This document shows, piece after piece, positions 7,787-16,792 of a stretch of 64,000 bases of DNA. The DNA comes from Pseudodonghicola sp048268305 (GTDB taxonomy: Bacteria > Pseudomonadota > Alphaproteobacteria > Rhodobacterales > Rhodobacteraceae), in contig NZ_JBLWVT010000007.1 in the NCBI RefSeq assembly GCF_048268305.1, forward strand, positions 1-64,000. Direction: 5' to 3'. The first letter of the stretch is position 1. Each line of letters opens with the position of its first letter. The notes beneath the pieces were generated by a model. It saw only the letters and a list, made by a program, of their open reading frames with translations. It did not search any database and was not told the origin of the DNA. Both the position numbers and the translations under genes were made by a program.

Positions 7787-9051
7787 CAGCCCCTGATCCG
7801 TTCGATTTTCGCGCCCACTGCCTGCAGCTTAGTTTCCACATGCTCATATCCGCGGTCCAGATGATAGACCCGGCTGACCACGGTTTCCCCTTCGGCGGCG
7901 AGGCCGGCAAGGATCAGTGACACGGAAGCGCGCAGATCGGTCGCCATCACCGGCGCGCCCTTGAGCTGTTCGACCCCGGTGACCCGGGCGGTGCCGCCCT
8001 GCACGTCGATCCGGGCACCCATGCGCATCAGCTCTGGCGCGTGCATGAAGCGATTCTCGAAAATGCGCTCTTCCAGCACGCTGGTGCCCTCGGCGGTGGC
8101 CAGCAGCGCCATCATCTGCGCCTGCAGGTCGGTGGGGAAGCCGGGGAAGGGTTCGGTCGTCACATCGACGGCGCGGATCGGGCCACCCTTGCGGGTGACC
8201 TTGAGGCCCTGGCCGGTCTCGGTCACCGTGACGCCGGCCTGTTCCAGCTTTGCCGCAAAGCTCGCCACCAGATCGAGCCGCCCGCCCAGGCATTCGACCT
8301 CGCCCCCCGCGATCGCCGGGGCGAGCATATAGGTGCCCAGTTCGATCCGGTCGGTCACCACCGGATGGGTCGCGCCGTTCAGCCGGTCGACCCCCTCGAT
8401 GGTGATGACCGAGGTGCCGTCGCCCTCGATCCGGGCGCCCATCTTGCGCAGGCAGGTGGCCAGGTCGACGATTTCGGGTTCGCGGGCGGCGTTCTTCAGC
8501 ACCGTGGTGCCCTTGGCCAGCGTCGCCGCCATCATCACGTTCTCGGTGGCGCCGACCGAGGCGAAGGAGAAGTCCACCACCGCGCCCTTCAACCCGCGTG
8601 GCGCCTTGGCGTGCAGATAGCCATCGCGCAGCTCGATCTCGGCCCCCAGCGCCTCGAGCCCGTGGATATGCAGATCCATCGGCCGCGCCCCGATGGCGCA
8701 GCCGCCGGGCAGGGAGACGACGGCATGGCCCAGCCGCGCCAGCATCGGCCCCAACACCAGGTTCGAGGCGCGCATCTTGCGCACGATGTCATAGTCGGCG
8801 ACGTGGTTGTTCAGATCATGGCTCGACATCGCCAGCACCTGGCCGTTCTGCAGGCTGGTGACCTCGGCCCCCAGCGATTGCAGCAGCGCCGTCATGGTGC
8901 GGATGTCCGACAGCCTGGGCGCATTGGTCAGCGTCAGCGGCTCTTCGCTGAGCAACGTCGCCGGCATCAGGGTGAGGCAGGCATTCTTGGCGCCCGCGAT
9001 CGGAATCTGACCGCTGAGCGGCCCGTTGCCGGTGACCAAAATCGAATCCAT
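7786..9051 (-). CDS. murA: UDP-N-acetylglucosamine 1-carboxyvinyltransferase
   Basis: 421 residues, as expected. MurA transfers enolpyruvate from PEP to UDP-GlcNAc, the first committed step of peptidoglycan synthesis. The catalytic loop LPGGCAIGARPMDLH carries the cysteine targeted by fosfomycin, so the enzyme looks like the ordinary sensitive type. The N-terminus has IAGAKNACL with the conserved lysine. It follows a 55-residue reading frame by six bases and is coupled to DUF2948 downstream. Confidence 0.98.
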   Translation of the reverse strand: MDSILVTGNGPLSGQIPIAGAKNACLTLMPATLLSEEPLTLTNAPRLSDIRTMTALLQSLGAEVTSLQNGQVLAMSSHDLNNHVADYDIVRKMRASNLVLGPMLARLGHAVVSLPGGCAIGARPMDLHIHGLEALGAEIELRDGYLHAKAPRGLKGAVVDFSFASVGATENVMMAATLAKGTTVLKNAAREPEIVDLATCLRKMGARIEGDGTSVITIEGVDRLNGATHPVVTDRIELGTYMLAPAIAGGEVECLGGRLDLVASFAAKLEQAGVTVTETGQGLKVTRKGGPIRAVDVTTEPFPGFPTDLQAQMMALLATAEGTSVLEERIFENRFMHAPELMRMGARIDVQGGTARVTGVEQLKGAPVMATDLRASVSLILAGLAAEGETVVSRVYHLDRGYEHVETKLQAVGAKIERIRG

Positions 9052-9057
9052 CTGCCT

Positions 9058-9225
9058 CTACCCTTCGTTTTCGCCTGTATCGCTGGCCTCATCCCCAGTC
9101 GCCGCCGCCCGTGCGCGTGCCTGTGCCTTGCGCTTGGCCATATTGGCCTTGAGCGCTGCCTTCAGGCGATCCTCGCGATCCGCCGCCGGTTTGGTTTTGT
9201 CGGTGTTCTTTGTTCTGGGTGCCAT
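9058..9225 (-). CDS. small basic hypothetical protein upstream of murA
   Basis: 55 residues, ATG at 9225 to TAG at 9058, six bases before murA. It starts MAPRTKNTDKTKPAADRED and is rich in Lys, Arg and Ala with an acidic tail. LKAALKANMAKRKAQARARAA would form an amphipathic helix. Similar short frames precede murA in related bacteria to my knowledge, which supports it as real. No function is known. Confidence 0.65.
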   Translation of the reverse strand: MAPRTKNTDKTKPAADREDRLKAALKANMAKRKAQARARAAATGDEASDTGENEG

Positions 9226-9437
9226 GTCCGTTCTCTACCCCAGCCTGACACTTCGGTCCAGATTGTGCCGCAGCCTCTGCCTCTCGCTGCGTCGCTGTGG
9301 TTGATATAAATCAATGCGGCATCTGGGATGTGTCTTACGGTCGATCGCAACGCCAATGGGGCAGGCGTCACCGCATTCGCCTGGGCGCAGCGGATGTCTC
9401 GCCCCTGAAGGCCGTGCTTTGCCAGGAGGAGAGACAA

Positions 9438-11216
9438 ATGATCAGCAGCATGTTCACCAGCGATCTGGAAGGGTGGGTTGCCACCAATGCGACCCAGAGC
9501 TTTTCCGACACCGAGGGCGATCCCGCCGGCAGCCTGCGCGGCACCGAAGGCGGGAGCGGTGTCTGGTATTTCGCGGCGCCCGACAGCTATCTGGGCAATC
9601 TTTCCGACTATTATGGCGGCTCCCTCAGCTTCGAGATGAAGCAGGATGTCGATATCAACCAGTTCGATGACGTTGACCTGGTCCTGACCGGGGCCGGGCT
9701 CGAGCTGGTGCTGGACGTGGGCGACAACCCTGGCACGGACTGGACTTCTTATTCCGTCAGTTTGGCCCTGGGGGGCGGCTGGCGGCTCAGCACGCTCAGC
9801 GGCTCGGTGGCGAGCGAGGCGCAGATTCGCGATGTTCTGGGCAATCTGGAAAGATTCTTGATTCGCGGGGAATTCGTCAACGGCACGACAGGCGACGCCA
9901 GCAACCTGGACAATGTCGTCGTGACGGGCGAGCCGGTGACGCCGCCTGAGTATGTCGGGGTCAAGGTGGCGTCGACCTTCGACAGCGATATCGACGGCTG
10001 GTCCTTCATCGCCGACGTCAAGGAATTCAACTGGGTCGGCGACGGCGGCAATCCCGGCGGCTATGTCGAGGCGGTGGATTACGCCTATGGCGATGTCTGG
10101 TACTTCATCGCGCCCGAGAAATTCCTTGGTGACAAGTCGGCCTATGCCGGCGGCACCCTGTCCTTCGATCTCAAGCAGGATCCGATCGATTCCCAGTTCG
10201 ACGCGGATGATGTGGTGATCGTGGGCAATGGCATCACCCTCGCGCTGAGCACGGCCGAGAATCCGGGGCTCGACTGGACCCATTACCAGGTGGCGCTGGA
10301 TACTTCCGCCGACTGGCGGATCGGTTCCTCCACCGGCGAGGTGGCGACCCAGGCCGAGATCGAGACGGCGCTGGCCGATATCTCCGCTCTGCGGATTCGC
10401 GGCGAATATGTCTCGGGAACCGATACCGGCGGGCTCGACAACGTGGTGCTGACGCCGGATGCGGCGGCGGTGCGGGTGCTGTCGGACACCACCCAGGGGC
10501 TGCTGCTGTCGAACCACGGCACCTTGGCGGAGGCTTTGGCGGTGACCGAGGACGGCAATGTGGTCCAGATCAACAAGGCCACCGCGGTGACCGAGGCGCT
10601 CTATGAGGTCACCGACAACGGGCTGACGGTGCAGAGCAATCGCGCGGTCGAGACGGTGCTGAAGCTGGTCGGCGTGACCAGCCTGACCCTGGCCGGCGAC
10701 AATGATCTGGATGTAATCGGCAACGCCCTGTCGAATACTATCCGAGGGTCGGACGGGGCCAATGTGCTCAAGGGATTGGGCGGCGCCGATCGGCTGCTGG
10801 GCGGCGAGGGCGCCGATCTCCTGCGCGGCGGCACCAAGGCAGATGTGCTTAAGGGCGAGGTCGGCAACGACAGGCTTTTCGGCGACGCGGGCTTTGACAA
10901 GCTCTATGGCGGCAACGGGCGCGACAAGCTCGACGGCGGCGCCGGCAATGACAAGCTGATCGGCGGCAATGGCGGCGATACCTTCATCTTCAAGGATGGC
11001 TATGGCGCCGACAAGATTCTCGATTTCGACGCCCTCGACGCGAAGGAAAGGATCAACCTGGCCGGCGTGGCCGAGATCACCGATTTCGCCGATCTCGCGG
11101 CGCACCACATGACGCAGGTCGGGGCGGATGTGGTGATCGAGGCCACGGGCGGCGACATGCTGACGCTGAAAGGGGTTCTGCTGGCCGATCTCGATGCGGG
11201 CGACTTCCTGTTCTGA
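9438..11216 (+). CDS. secreted laminin-B-like / RTX calcium-binding protein
   Basis: 592 residues from the ATG at 9438, preceded by AGGAGG at 9425-9430; the frame is open further upstream without a good start. Residues ~5-165 and ~175-340 are two copies of one unit sharing GVWYF/DVWYF, GGSLSFEMKQD/GGTLSFDLKQD and LDNVVV/LDNVVL, the pattern of laminin-B (domain IV) repeats. Residues ~445-520 hold RTX nonapeptides (GGxGxDxLx), followed by a C-terminal region ending in DFLF, as in type I secretion substrates. There is no N-terminal signal peptide, and no ABC/MFP export genes are near. A surface or matrix protein that needs Ca2+ is likely. Confidence 0.85.
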   Translation: MISSMFTSDLEGWVATNATQSFSDTEGDPAGSLRGTEGGSGVWYFAAPDSYLGNLSDYYGGSLSFEMKQDVDINQFDDVDLVLTGAGLELVLDVGDNPGTDWTSYSVSLALGGGWRLSTLSGSVASEAQIRDVLGNLERFLIRGEFVNGTTGDASNLDNVVVTGEPVTPPEYVGVKVASTFDSDIDGWSFIADVKEFNWVGDGGNPGGYVEAVDYAYGDVWYFIAPEKFLGDKSAYAGGTLSFDLKQDPIDSQFDADDVVIVGNGITLALSTAENPGLDWTHYQVALDTSADWRIGSSTGEVATQAEIETALADISALRIRGEYVSGTDTGGLDNVVLTPDAAAVRVLSDTTQGLLLSNHGTLAEALAVTEDGNVVQINKATAVTEALYEVTDNGLTVQSNRAVETVLKLVGVTSLTLAGDNDLDVIGNALSNTIRGSDGANVLKGLGGADRLLGGEGADLLRGGTKADVLKGEVGNDRLFGDAGFDKLYGGNGRDKLDGGAGNDKLIGGNGGDTFIFKDGYGADKILDFDALDAKERINLAGVAEITDFADLAAHHMTQVGADVVIEATGGDMLTLKGVLLADLDAGDFLF

Positions 11217-11381
11217 TCGCCCCCGGGGCGCGAGGCCGGAACACCCGGCCCCGCCACCCCCGAACAGCTGGCGAGAGAGGGGGAAAATGCCCGTCTCCGG
11301 AGGCGCGGGAAAAAAACCGGAAAAAAATCCGAAAGACCGCTTGCGCCCCCCGCGATTTGCATCTAATCAGCCGCCCACGGC

Positions 11382-11456
<75 letters not shown>

Positions 11457-11538
11457 TTTCCCTTAGATTTCAAAGACTAGACCCCAAAAAGGTCGACGAT
11501 CGGCTGCGTTGTCTGCGGTCTGCGGATCGGCGCCCGGA

Positions 11539-11967
11539 TCAGTCGGGCGCATCTCGCAGCGGCACCGGGAAAACCGCGTCATAGGCCCAGTTGAAGACCA
11601 TGGCATAGGTCACGTAGAAGCCCGCCAGCGCGAGATCCATCATCAGCGCCTGCCACAGGGTCGCCGCGAGATACCAGGCGATGAAGGGGACGAGCAGGCA
11701 GAGCAGCCCGACCTCGAACAGCAGGGCATGGACGATCCTGACCGCCAGCGTCTTGCGGAGATCGCCGAAGACCCGCAGCATGCCGTGATCGAAGCCAAGG
11801 TTGAAAATATAGTTCCAGATCATGGCGATGGTCGCGCTGATCACGGTGATGACGCCGAAAAGGCTGATCTCGACACCGAAGATCAGCCCGCCCAGCGGCG
11901 TGGCGATGATCAGGGCGATCAGTTCGAACAGAATGGCGTGGCGGATGCGATCTCGGGTGGTTCTCAT
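11539..11967 (-). CDS. PACE-family efflux transporter
   Basis: 142 residues from the ATG at 11967, matching the ~140-150 residues and four membrane helices of the proteobacterial antimicrobial compound efflux family. Two related halves are visible: RDRIRHAILFELIALIIATP with MIWNYIFNLGFD, and VRIVHALLFEVGLL with YAMVFNWAYD. The conserved Glu in helix 1 (FELIAL) is present. Characterised members export chlorhexidine, acriflavine or short-chain diamines; the substrate here is unknown. The ribosome binding site is weak. Confidence 0.85.
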   Translation of the reverse strand: MRTTRDRIRHAILFELIALIIATPLGGLIFGVEISLFGVITVISATIAMIWNYIFNLGFDHGMLRVFGDLRKTLAVRIVHALLFEVGLLCLLVPFIAWYLAATLWQALMMDLALAGFYVTYAMVFNWAYDAVFPVPLRDAPD

Positions 11968-12114
11968 GGGCCCATCTGGTCCTGGCGGCAAAGGAATGTC
12001 CGGGATGGGCGAGAAGGCCGGGCAGTGCAAGCCCTTCGTGGCGACGGGGCGGCAGGGCCGCGATTTGCCGCCGGTCGGTGGCGCGCGCCCCCGAGGAGGG
12101 GCGCGCGCGGTGCC

Positions 12115-13572
12115 TCAGGCCAGACGCGGGCCGGCTTCGATCAGGCTCAGTTGCTTGGCGGCCCAGGGGGCGGCGCGTTCGATCTGGGCGGCGACCGACA
12201 TCAGTCTTTCATCGAGCCCATAGGCCATCGCCAGATGCACGCCGACCGGCAGGTCGTCGGCGCTCCAGTGCAGCGGCAGGGTGATCGCCGGTTGTCCCGA
12301 GGCGTTGAAGATCGCGGTGAAGGGCGAATAGTCGAAGACCGATCCCGGCCCGTTACGATAGGCGACGAAATCCTCGAAATCCGGCTTGTACTTGCCCACC
12401 GGCGCCGGCGGGGTCGCCAGGGTCGAGGTCAAAAGGACATCGCAGTCGAGGAAGACATGCGCCATCCGCCGGCCAAAGGCGTGCACCTCTTCCACCGCAT
12501 CGAGATAATCCGCCCCGTCGAGCTTTTGCGAATAGGCGATGGCGGCGCGGGTGACGCCCTCGACCATTGAGGGATCGAGCGGCGCGCCTTTCAGCTTCTT
12601 GCGCACGCTCAGCGCGGTGCCGCAGGCCACCACCGTGGTCCAGGCCATCATCATCGCCTCGACATCCAGATCGGCGGCAGGGCGGAATTCTTCGACGTCA
12701 TGGCCCAGATCGGCCATCAGCCTGGCGGTCTTCTCGACCGCGGCGACGCATTCGGGGTCGATCGGCACGCCGCTGAGCGTGGTGGTCGAAAAGCGCACCT
12801 TCAGCTTGCCGGGATCGCGGTTCATCGCCTCGACAAAGCCGATCTCCAAGGGCGGGGCGACATAGGGCGCGCCCAGATCGGGGCCGGAACAGGCATCAAG
12901 CATCTTGGCGGTGTCGCGCAGCGACCGGGTCAGGAAGCCGTCGATCGCCATGCCGGCCCAGCCTTCGCCCGACATCGGCCCGTCGGGCAGCCGCGCGCGG
13001 GTCGGCTTGAAGCCCACCAGCCCGCAGGAGGAGGCCGGGATGCGGACCGAGCCGCCGCCGTCCGATCCATGCGCCATCGGCACGATGCCGGCGGCCACCG
13101 CCGCGCCCGAGCCGCCCGAGGATCCGCCCGAGGTATGGCCGGTGTTCCAGGGGTTCCGCGTCGGGCCGCCATAGGCCTGCGCCTCGGTCACCGGACCCAC
13201 CCCCAGCTCGGGCGAGGTGCCGCGGCCATAGGTGACGACGCCGGTCGCCTGCATCCGCAGGAAGATTTCCGAATCATAGCTCCAGTTGGTGCCGGCAAAG
13301 AGCTTCGATCCGTTGAAGGTGGGATAGGCCTTGGCCTCGGCCCCCAGATCCTTCAGCAGGAAGGGCACGCCGGCGAAGGGGCCGTCGGGCAGGCCGTTGC
13401 GGATCGCCTGACGCGCGGCGTCCTCCTGGATGTTGACCACTGCGTTGAGCGCCGGATTGCGTTCCTCTGTCAGCTCCAGTGCAATATCCAGCAGCTCGTC
13501 CGCTGTGGCCTCCCTTTTGGCGACCAGCTCGGCCAGCCCGGTGGCGTCCTGCTTGAGATAGGTGCTTTTCAT
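12115..13572 (-). CDS. amidase (amidase signature family)
   Basis: 485 residues from the ATG at 13572 with GGGAG seven to eleven bases upstream. The larger open frame beyond it overlaps the divergent thioesterase and is not coding. The Ser-cisSer-Lys triad is recognisable: Lys in FLLKDLG, the glycine-rich HTSGGSSGGSGAA and the nucleophile in GSDGGGSVRIPASS. Members hydrolyse varied carboxamides. It is a stand-alone amidase, not GatA, as gatB/gatC are absent. The substrate is unknown; the divergent thioesterase might share a regulator. Confidence 0.9.
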   Translation of the reverse strand: MKSTYLKQDATGLAELVAKREATADELLDIALELTEERNPALNAVVNIQEDAARQAIRNGLPDGPFAGVPFLLKDLGAEAKAYPTFNGSKLFAGTNWSYDSEIFLRMQATGVVTYGRGTSPELGVGPVTEAQAYGGPTRNPWNTGHTSGGSSGGSGAAVAAGIVPMAHGSDGGGSVRIPASSCGLVGFKPTRARLPDGPMSGEGWAGMAIDGFLTRSLRDTAKMLDACSGPDLGAPYVAPPLEIGFVEAMNRDPGKLKVRFSTTTLSGVPIDPECVAAVEKTARLMADLGHDVEEFRPAADLDVEAMMMAWTTVVACGTALSVRKKLKGAPLDPSMVEGVTRAAIAYSQKLDGADYLDAVEEVHAFGRRMAHVFLDCDVLLTSTLATPPAPVGKYKPDFEDFVAYRNGPGSVFDYSPFTAIFNASGQPAITLPLHWSADDLPVGVHLAMAYGLDERLMSVAAQIERAAPWAAKQLSLIEAGPRLA

Positions 13573-13713
13573 CTCGCGGTTCTCCCTGCGCGTGCTTTGA
13601 AATTTGGCGGCATCCTCAGTCGACCGCCCGGAAAAGGCAACCTTCGGGGCTTGGCCTTGGCGCGGACGCGGGGCAGAGTGCGCCGGTTCTGTGCAACAGG
13701 GAGAGAGACAGAC

Positions 13714-14226
13714 ATGACGCAAGGACCGCTGCAGGGACACGACGGCCCCTATCCCACCCCGGTCGAGGTGACCGGGCTGACCGTTCAGCCGGGGTGGATC
13801 GACCTCAACGGCCATATGAACGTGGGATATTACGGCATCGCCTTCGACGAGGCGGCCGATGTGCTGTTTGTCGACCACCTGGGGATCGGCGGCGATTACA
13901 TCGCGGCAGCGGGGCAGGGGCCCTTCGTGCTGCAGGCGCATACGCTGTTTCTGAACGAATTGCGTCAAGGCGAGGGGTTCAGCCTGCGGTTCCGTCTGGT
14001 CGATCACGATCACAAGCGGATGCATTTCTTCGGCGAGATGATCCGCGACGCCGACGGTGTGCTCTGCGCCACGCAAGAGGTGGTGTCGATGAACGTCGAT
14101 CACGGCACCCGGCGGTCGGCGCCCTATCCCGACTGGGTGGTCGCCCGGTTGGCGCGGATGAAGGCCGATCACGCGGGGCTGGCGCCCTCGCCGCATCAGG
14201 GGGTGCCGATCGGCCTGCGACGCTAG
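13714..14226 (+). CDS. hotdog-fold acyl-CoA thioesterase
   Basis: 170 residues, start ATG at 13714 behind AGGGAGAGA. WIDLNGHMNVGYYGIAFDEAAD is the 4HBT active-site helix region, and MHFFGEMIRDADGVLCAT the central strands. It most resembles the thioesterases found with carnitine/betaine catabolism in alphaproteobacteria (betainyl-CoA thioesterase-like), but none of the carnitine genes are here, so only the class is claimed. It is divergent from the amidase and ends 31 bases before the convergent kinase gene. Confidence 0.82.
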   Translation: MTQGPLQGHDGPYPTPVEVTGLTVQPGWIDLNGHMNVGYYGIAFDEAADVLFVDHLGIGGDYIAAAGQGPFVLQAHTLFLNELRQGEGFSLRFRLVDHDHKRMHFFGEMIRDADGVLCATQEVVSMNVDHGTRRSAPYPDWVVARLARMKADHAGLAPSPHQGVPIGLRR

Positions 14227-14257
14227 GCGGGCGCGAGCGGATCGGCTTGGGGGTGCC

Positions 14258-15112
14258 TCATGCGGGGGCGCCGCCGGTTCCGCGACGAAGGGCGATGAAG
14301 CCGGCCAGCGCCATCCGGGCCGGATCGGCCTGCAGACAGGGCACGCCCTGACGCCCCAGCGCGGCGACATAGGGGCGGGCTTCGGCCGGCGATCCCATCA
14401 CCGCGACCTGCTGCCCCAGCCAATAGGGCCGTGCGGCGGCCAGCTCTGCCCCGATCAGCAGACCGGAAAGGCGCGCTGGCGCCTGATCGGGTGCTACCTG
14501 ACCCAGCATCACCGCCGCTTGCAGCGCGGCAAGGCCCGAGGCCAGCCGTTCGGGCCGCGACAGGGTATTGTCGAGCGCGTCGAAGAAAGCCGTCTCGTCC
14601 CACAGGTCCGCGGGGCCGAAGGCCCCGTCCTGCCTCAGCGCCCGGGCAAGCGTGCCGCTCAGCGCGCTTTGGAAGCTCACCACCTCTGCGGCGCTGACCT
14701 GCACCCAATGGGTGATTGCCCCGGGCAGGATCACCACCCCGTCCCAACGCGGATTGAGCGCGAAGAAGCCGGCAAGCCGTGCCGCCGCGCCGGTCAGAAG
14801 CCCGGCGGTCGGTGTGCGTTGCATCAGTGGCGGCAGCGCCTGGGCCTGCAGCCCGTCCAGCGGGCTGGGGATCAGATCGGCGGGCTTCGCCGGCACCGCC
14901 ACCGCAGGCAGCCGCAGCCCATCGATCAGCGCCGGCAGGCCCGCCGGTGCGGCAAGCGCTGCACGCAGGGCCGGCAGCAGCGGCGCGACCCCGGCGGCGT
15001 CAGGCGGGGTGAGCGGCGCTGCGATCGCGGCCCGGGCGCGCAGGTCTGTGCCGTCCAGCCACCAGGCCTCTGCCCGTCCGGGCTGCAGGTCTATCGCGAT
15101 CCACTCCGCCAA
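14258..15112 (-). CDS. dgoK: 2-dehydro-3-deoxygalactonokinase family protein
   Basis: 284 residues, normal for DgoK. It starts MAEWIAIDLQ with the phosphate-binding D, has DGVVILPGAITHWVQV in the middle (the ALPGTHSKW-like block of the family, altered here to LPGAITHW) and a C-terminal GLLIGAEL. The reaction would be ATP-dependent phosphorylation of 2-keto-3-deoxygalactonate in galactose catabolism. The partner aldolase dgoA is not adjacent, and the strong Ala/Leu bias and altered motif leave the substrate open. It lies 14 bases after the EthD-like gene. Confidence 0.75.
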   Translation of the reverse strand: MAEWIAIDLQPGRAEAWWLDGTDLRARAAIAAPLTPPDAAGVAPLLPALRAALAAPAGLPALIDGLRLPAVAVPAKPADLIPSPLDGLQAQALPPLMQRTPTAGLLTGAAARLAGFFALNPRWDGVVILPGAITHWVQVSAAEVVSFQSALSGTLARALRQDGAFGPADLWDETAFFDALDNTLSRPERLASGLAALQAAVMLGQVAPDQAPARLSGLLIGAELAAARPYWLGQQVAVMGSPAEARPYVAALGRQGVPCLQADPARMALAGFIALRRGTGGAPA

Positions 15113-15126
15113 CTGCCGGGCCTCCC

Positions 15127-15435
15127 TTAGGCGATCACTTCGCCGATCAGCACCTGCGGCCGGACATTGGTGAAATTCGGCACATCGGCATTCACCGGGC
15201 CCGAGGCCCGCAGCGCCGCCTTCATCGCCGCCTGATCGGCGAAGACGATGGTGGCCACCAAATGATAGGGCGGCGGCACATCGGGCCCGCCGGCGATCCC
15301 CTTGGTGACCAGCACACGGTCGATATGCGGGCCCATGTGGCTGTCGACCAGCGGCATATGGGTGCCGAGGTAATAGTCGTAATCGAAGTGGCTGTCGGCG
15401 CTGACCGGATAGATGATCTGAAGCGATGCCGGCAT
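15127..15435 (-). CDS. EthD family protein
   Basis: 102 residues from the ATG at 15435 with GGGAGGAG upstream. It is a single ferredoxin-like dimeric alpha+beta barrel domain: LQIIYPVSADSHFDYDYYLGTHMPLVDSHMG is the EthD N-terminal strand and the YxxxHxPL motif. EthD was first seen in ethyl-tert-butyl ether degradation, but most members have no assigned reaction. It is probably co-transcribed with dgoK. Confidence 0.85.
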   Translation of the reverse strand: MPASLQIIYPVSADSHFDYDYYLGTHMPLVDSHMGPHIDRVLVTKGIAGGPDVPPPYHLVATIVFADQAAMKAALRASGPVNADVPNFTNVRPQVLIGEVIA

Positions 15436-15986
15436 GGTCGTTCTCCTCCCTGGGGTGTCCTTGCCGCCGAGGTGTGCCCCGTCGTGCACGGGGCTGTCAA
15501 CGCGCAACCGGGGGCAGGGGCGCCGGGCCGGGGAAATGCGGCGGTTGCCTGATTTTCGCCATATTTGATGCGGTCGGACCCTGGCGGAAATCGCGGGGGT
15601 TTGGCGCTACGGCGTTAACCTGATTCTAAGCTCGGCAGGTTTCCGCAAACGATACAATCCTGGCAATCGACAGAGACTGATCTCGATGATACCCGGGCCA
15701 CCGCCTGGTTTCCTGCCCCTACGGCAGTGAAACAGATTGTTTCCATGGAATTCGTTAAAAGTTTTCCGGTTGGTGGTAAAAGCAATCGTGGCGAAAACGG
15801 GGCAAAAACGCGACGCGAATTTGCTGCGGGCGGATCGGGTTATCGGTGGGGGCCGACTGAGCTGCTGAAAAAACGTCCAACGTCCGGCTGAGCTGCACAG
15901 GGTCGGGCATCGGGAAAATTTGGTTTGAACAAGTGCCGTGAGTTTTCGCGGCAGGGTCGGTTTTGACCCAGCTCAGGAGAGCGATC
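15436..15986. other. intergenic leader before the EPS genes, no gene seen
   Basis: About 550 bases between the divergent EthD and sugar transferase genes. The half nearest the sugar transferase is noticeably richer in A+T than its surroundings (for example 15736-15790). This is the place where the EPS promoter and regulator sites should lie. I see no credible reading frame and no tRNA. Short T/A runs and TTAACC near 15615 are not specific enough to name a regulator. Confidence 0.6.
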
Positions 15987-16751
15987 ATGAATCACGTTGT
16001 CTATCGCCATGCCCATGGTGTTGCCCACAACCGGCTCCCCACCCTGACCGCAATGCCGGTCAGTATCCTGCTTCCCGCGCCGGCGAACATCAACGGCCCG
16101 GCCGACAGCATCTTCTGCCCGCCCGAGGGGGCTGGCAGCCATGAACTCTATGCCCGTGTGGGTAAGCGCCTGCTTGATCTGACGCTGACGCTGCTGACCC
16201 TGCCGATTGCGCTGCCGATCATTCTGCTCTGCGCCGCCGCGCTCTGGATCGAAGGGGGCCAGCCGTTCTATTGGCAGGCCCGTCTGGGCCAGGGCGGCCG
16301 CATCTTCCAGATGATGAAGCTGCGCACCATGGTGCGCAATGCCGATGCCCTGCTGGCCGAATATCTGGCCAACGATCCGGCGATGCGGGACGAATGGAAC
16401 ACCAACCAGAAGCTGCGCAAGGATCCCCGGATCACCGCCGTGGGTCACTTTCTGCGCGCCACCTCGCTGGACGAGCTGCCGCAGCTCTGGAACGTGCTGA
16501 AAGGCGAGATGAGCCTGGTCGGCCCGCGGCCGATGATGCCCGAGCAATTGCCGCTTTACGGTGACGCCTCGTGTTATCTGGCGGTCAAGCCGGGGATCAC
16601 CGGCCTGTGGCAGGTCTCCACCCGCAACGAGAAGGGCTTCAGCTATCGCGCGCAGGTCGATGCCGTCTACTGCCGTACCCTGTCGCTGGGCCGCGATCTG
16701 ATGCTGATCTTCCGCACCGTCGGGGTGATGGCGCGCCGCACCGGCGTGTGA
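15987..16751 (+). CDS. undecaprenyl-phosphate sugar phosphotransferase (EPS priming enzyme)
   Basis: 254 residues; ATG at 15987 with AGGAGAG seven bases upstream, preferred over a TTG at 15963. One membrane helix (LLDLTLTLLTLPIALPIILL) is followed by the bacterial sugar transferase domain with YWQARLGQGG, MMKLRTMV, SLDELPQLWNVLKGEMSLVGPRP and PGITGLWQVS. It transfers a sugar-1-phosphate to the lipid carrier and starts repeat-unit assembly at the inner membrane. It is ExoY/PssA-like, so galactose-1-P or glucose-1-P is likely but unproven. It is the first gene of the EPS region. Confidence 0.93.
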   Translation: MNHVVYRHAHGVAHNRLPTLTAMPVSILLPAPANINGPADSIFCPPEGAGSHELYARVGKRLLDLTLTLLTLPIALPIILLCAAALWIEGGQPFYWQARLGQGGRIFQMMKLRTMVRNADALLAEYLANDPAMRDEWNTNQKLRKDPRITAVGHFLRATSLDELPQLWNVLKGEMSLVGPRPMMPEQLPLYGDASCYLAVKPGITGLWQVSTRNEKGFSYRAQVDAVYCRTLSLGRDLMLIFRTVGVMARRTGV

Positions 16752-16792
16752 GTCCGGCGATTTCTAGAGAACTTCGATTTGGAGGGCAGGAT

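Noticed and set aside
12115..14370. 751-codon reading of the amidase
   Set aside because: The first 266 codons overlap the divergent thioesterase and have no similarity to amidases; a good start with a ribosome site is at 13572.
15612..15630. CtrA-like sequence TTAACC…CTAA
   Set aside because: The second half is imperfect and single sites of this form are frequent by chance.
15755..15988. 77-codon minus-strand frame in the EPS leader
   Set aside because: No ribosome site, biased composition, no family; most likely chance.
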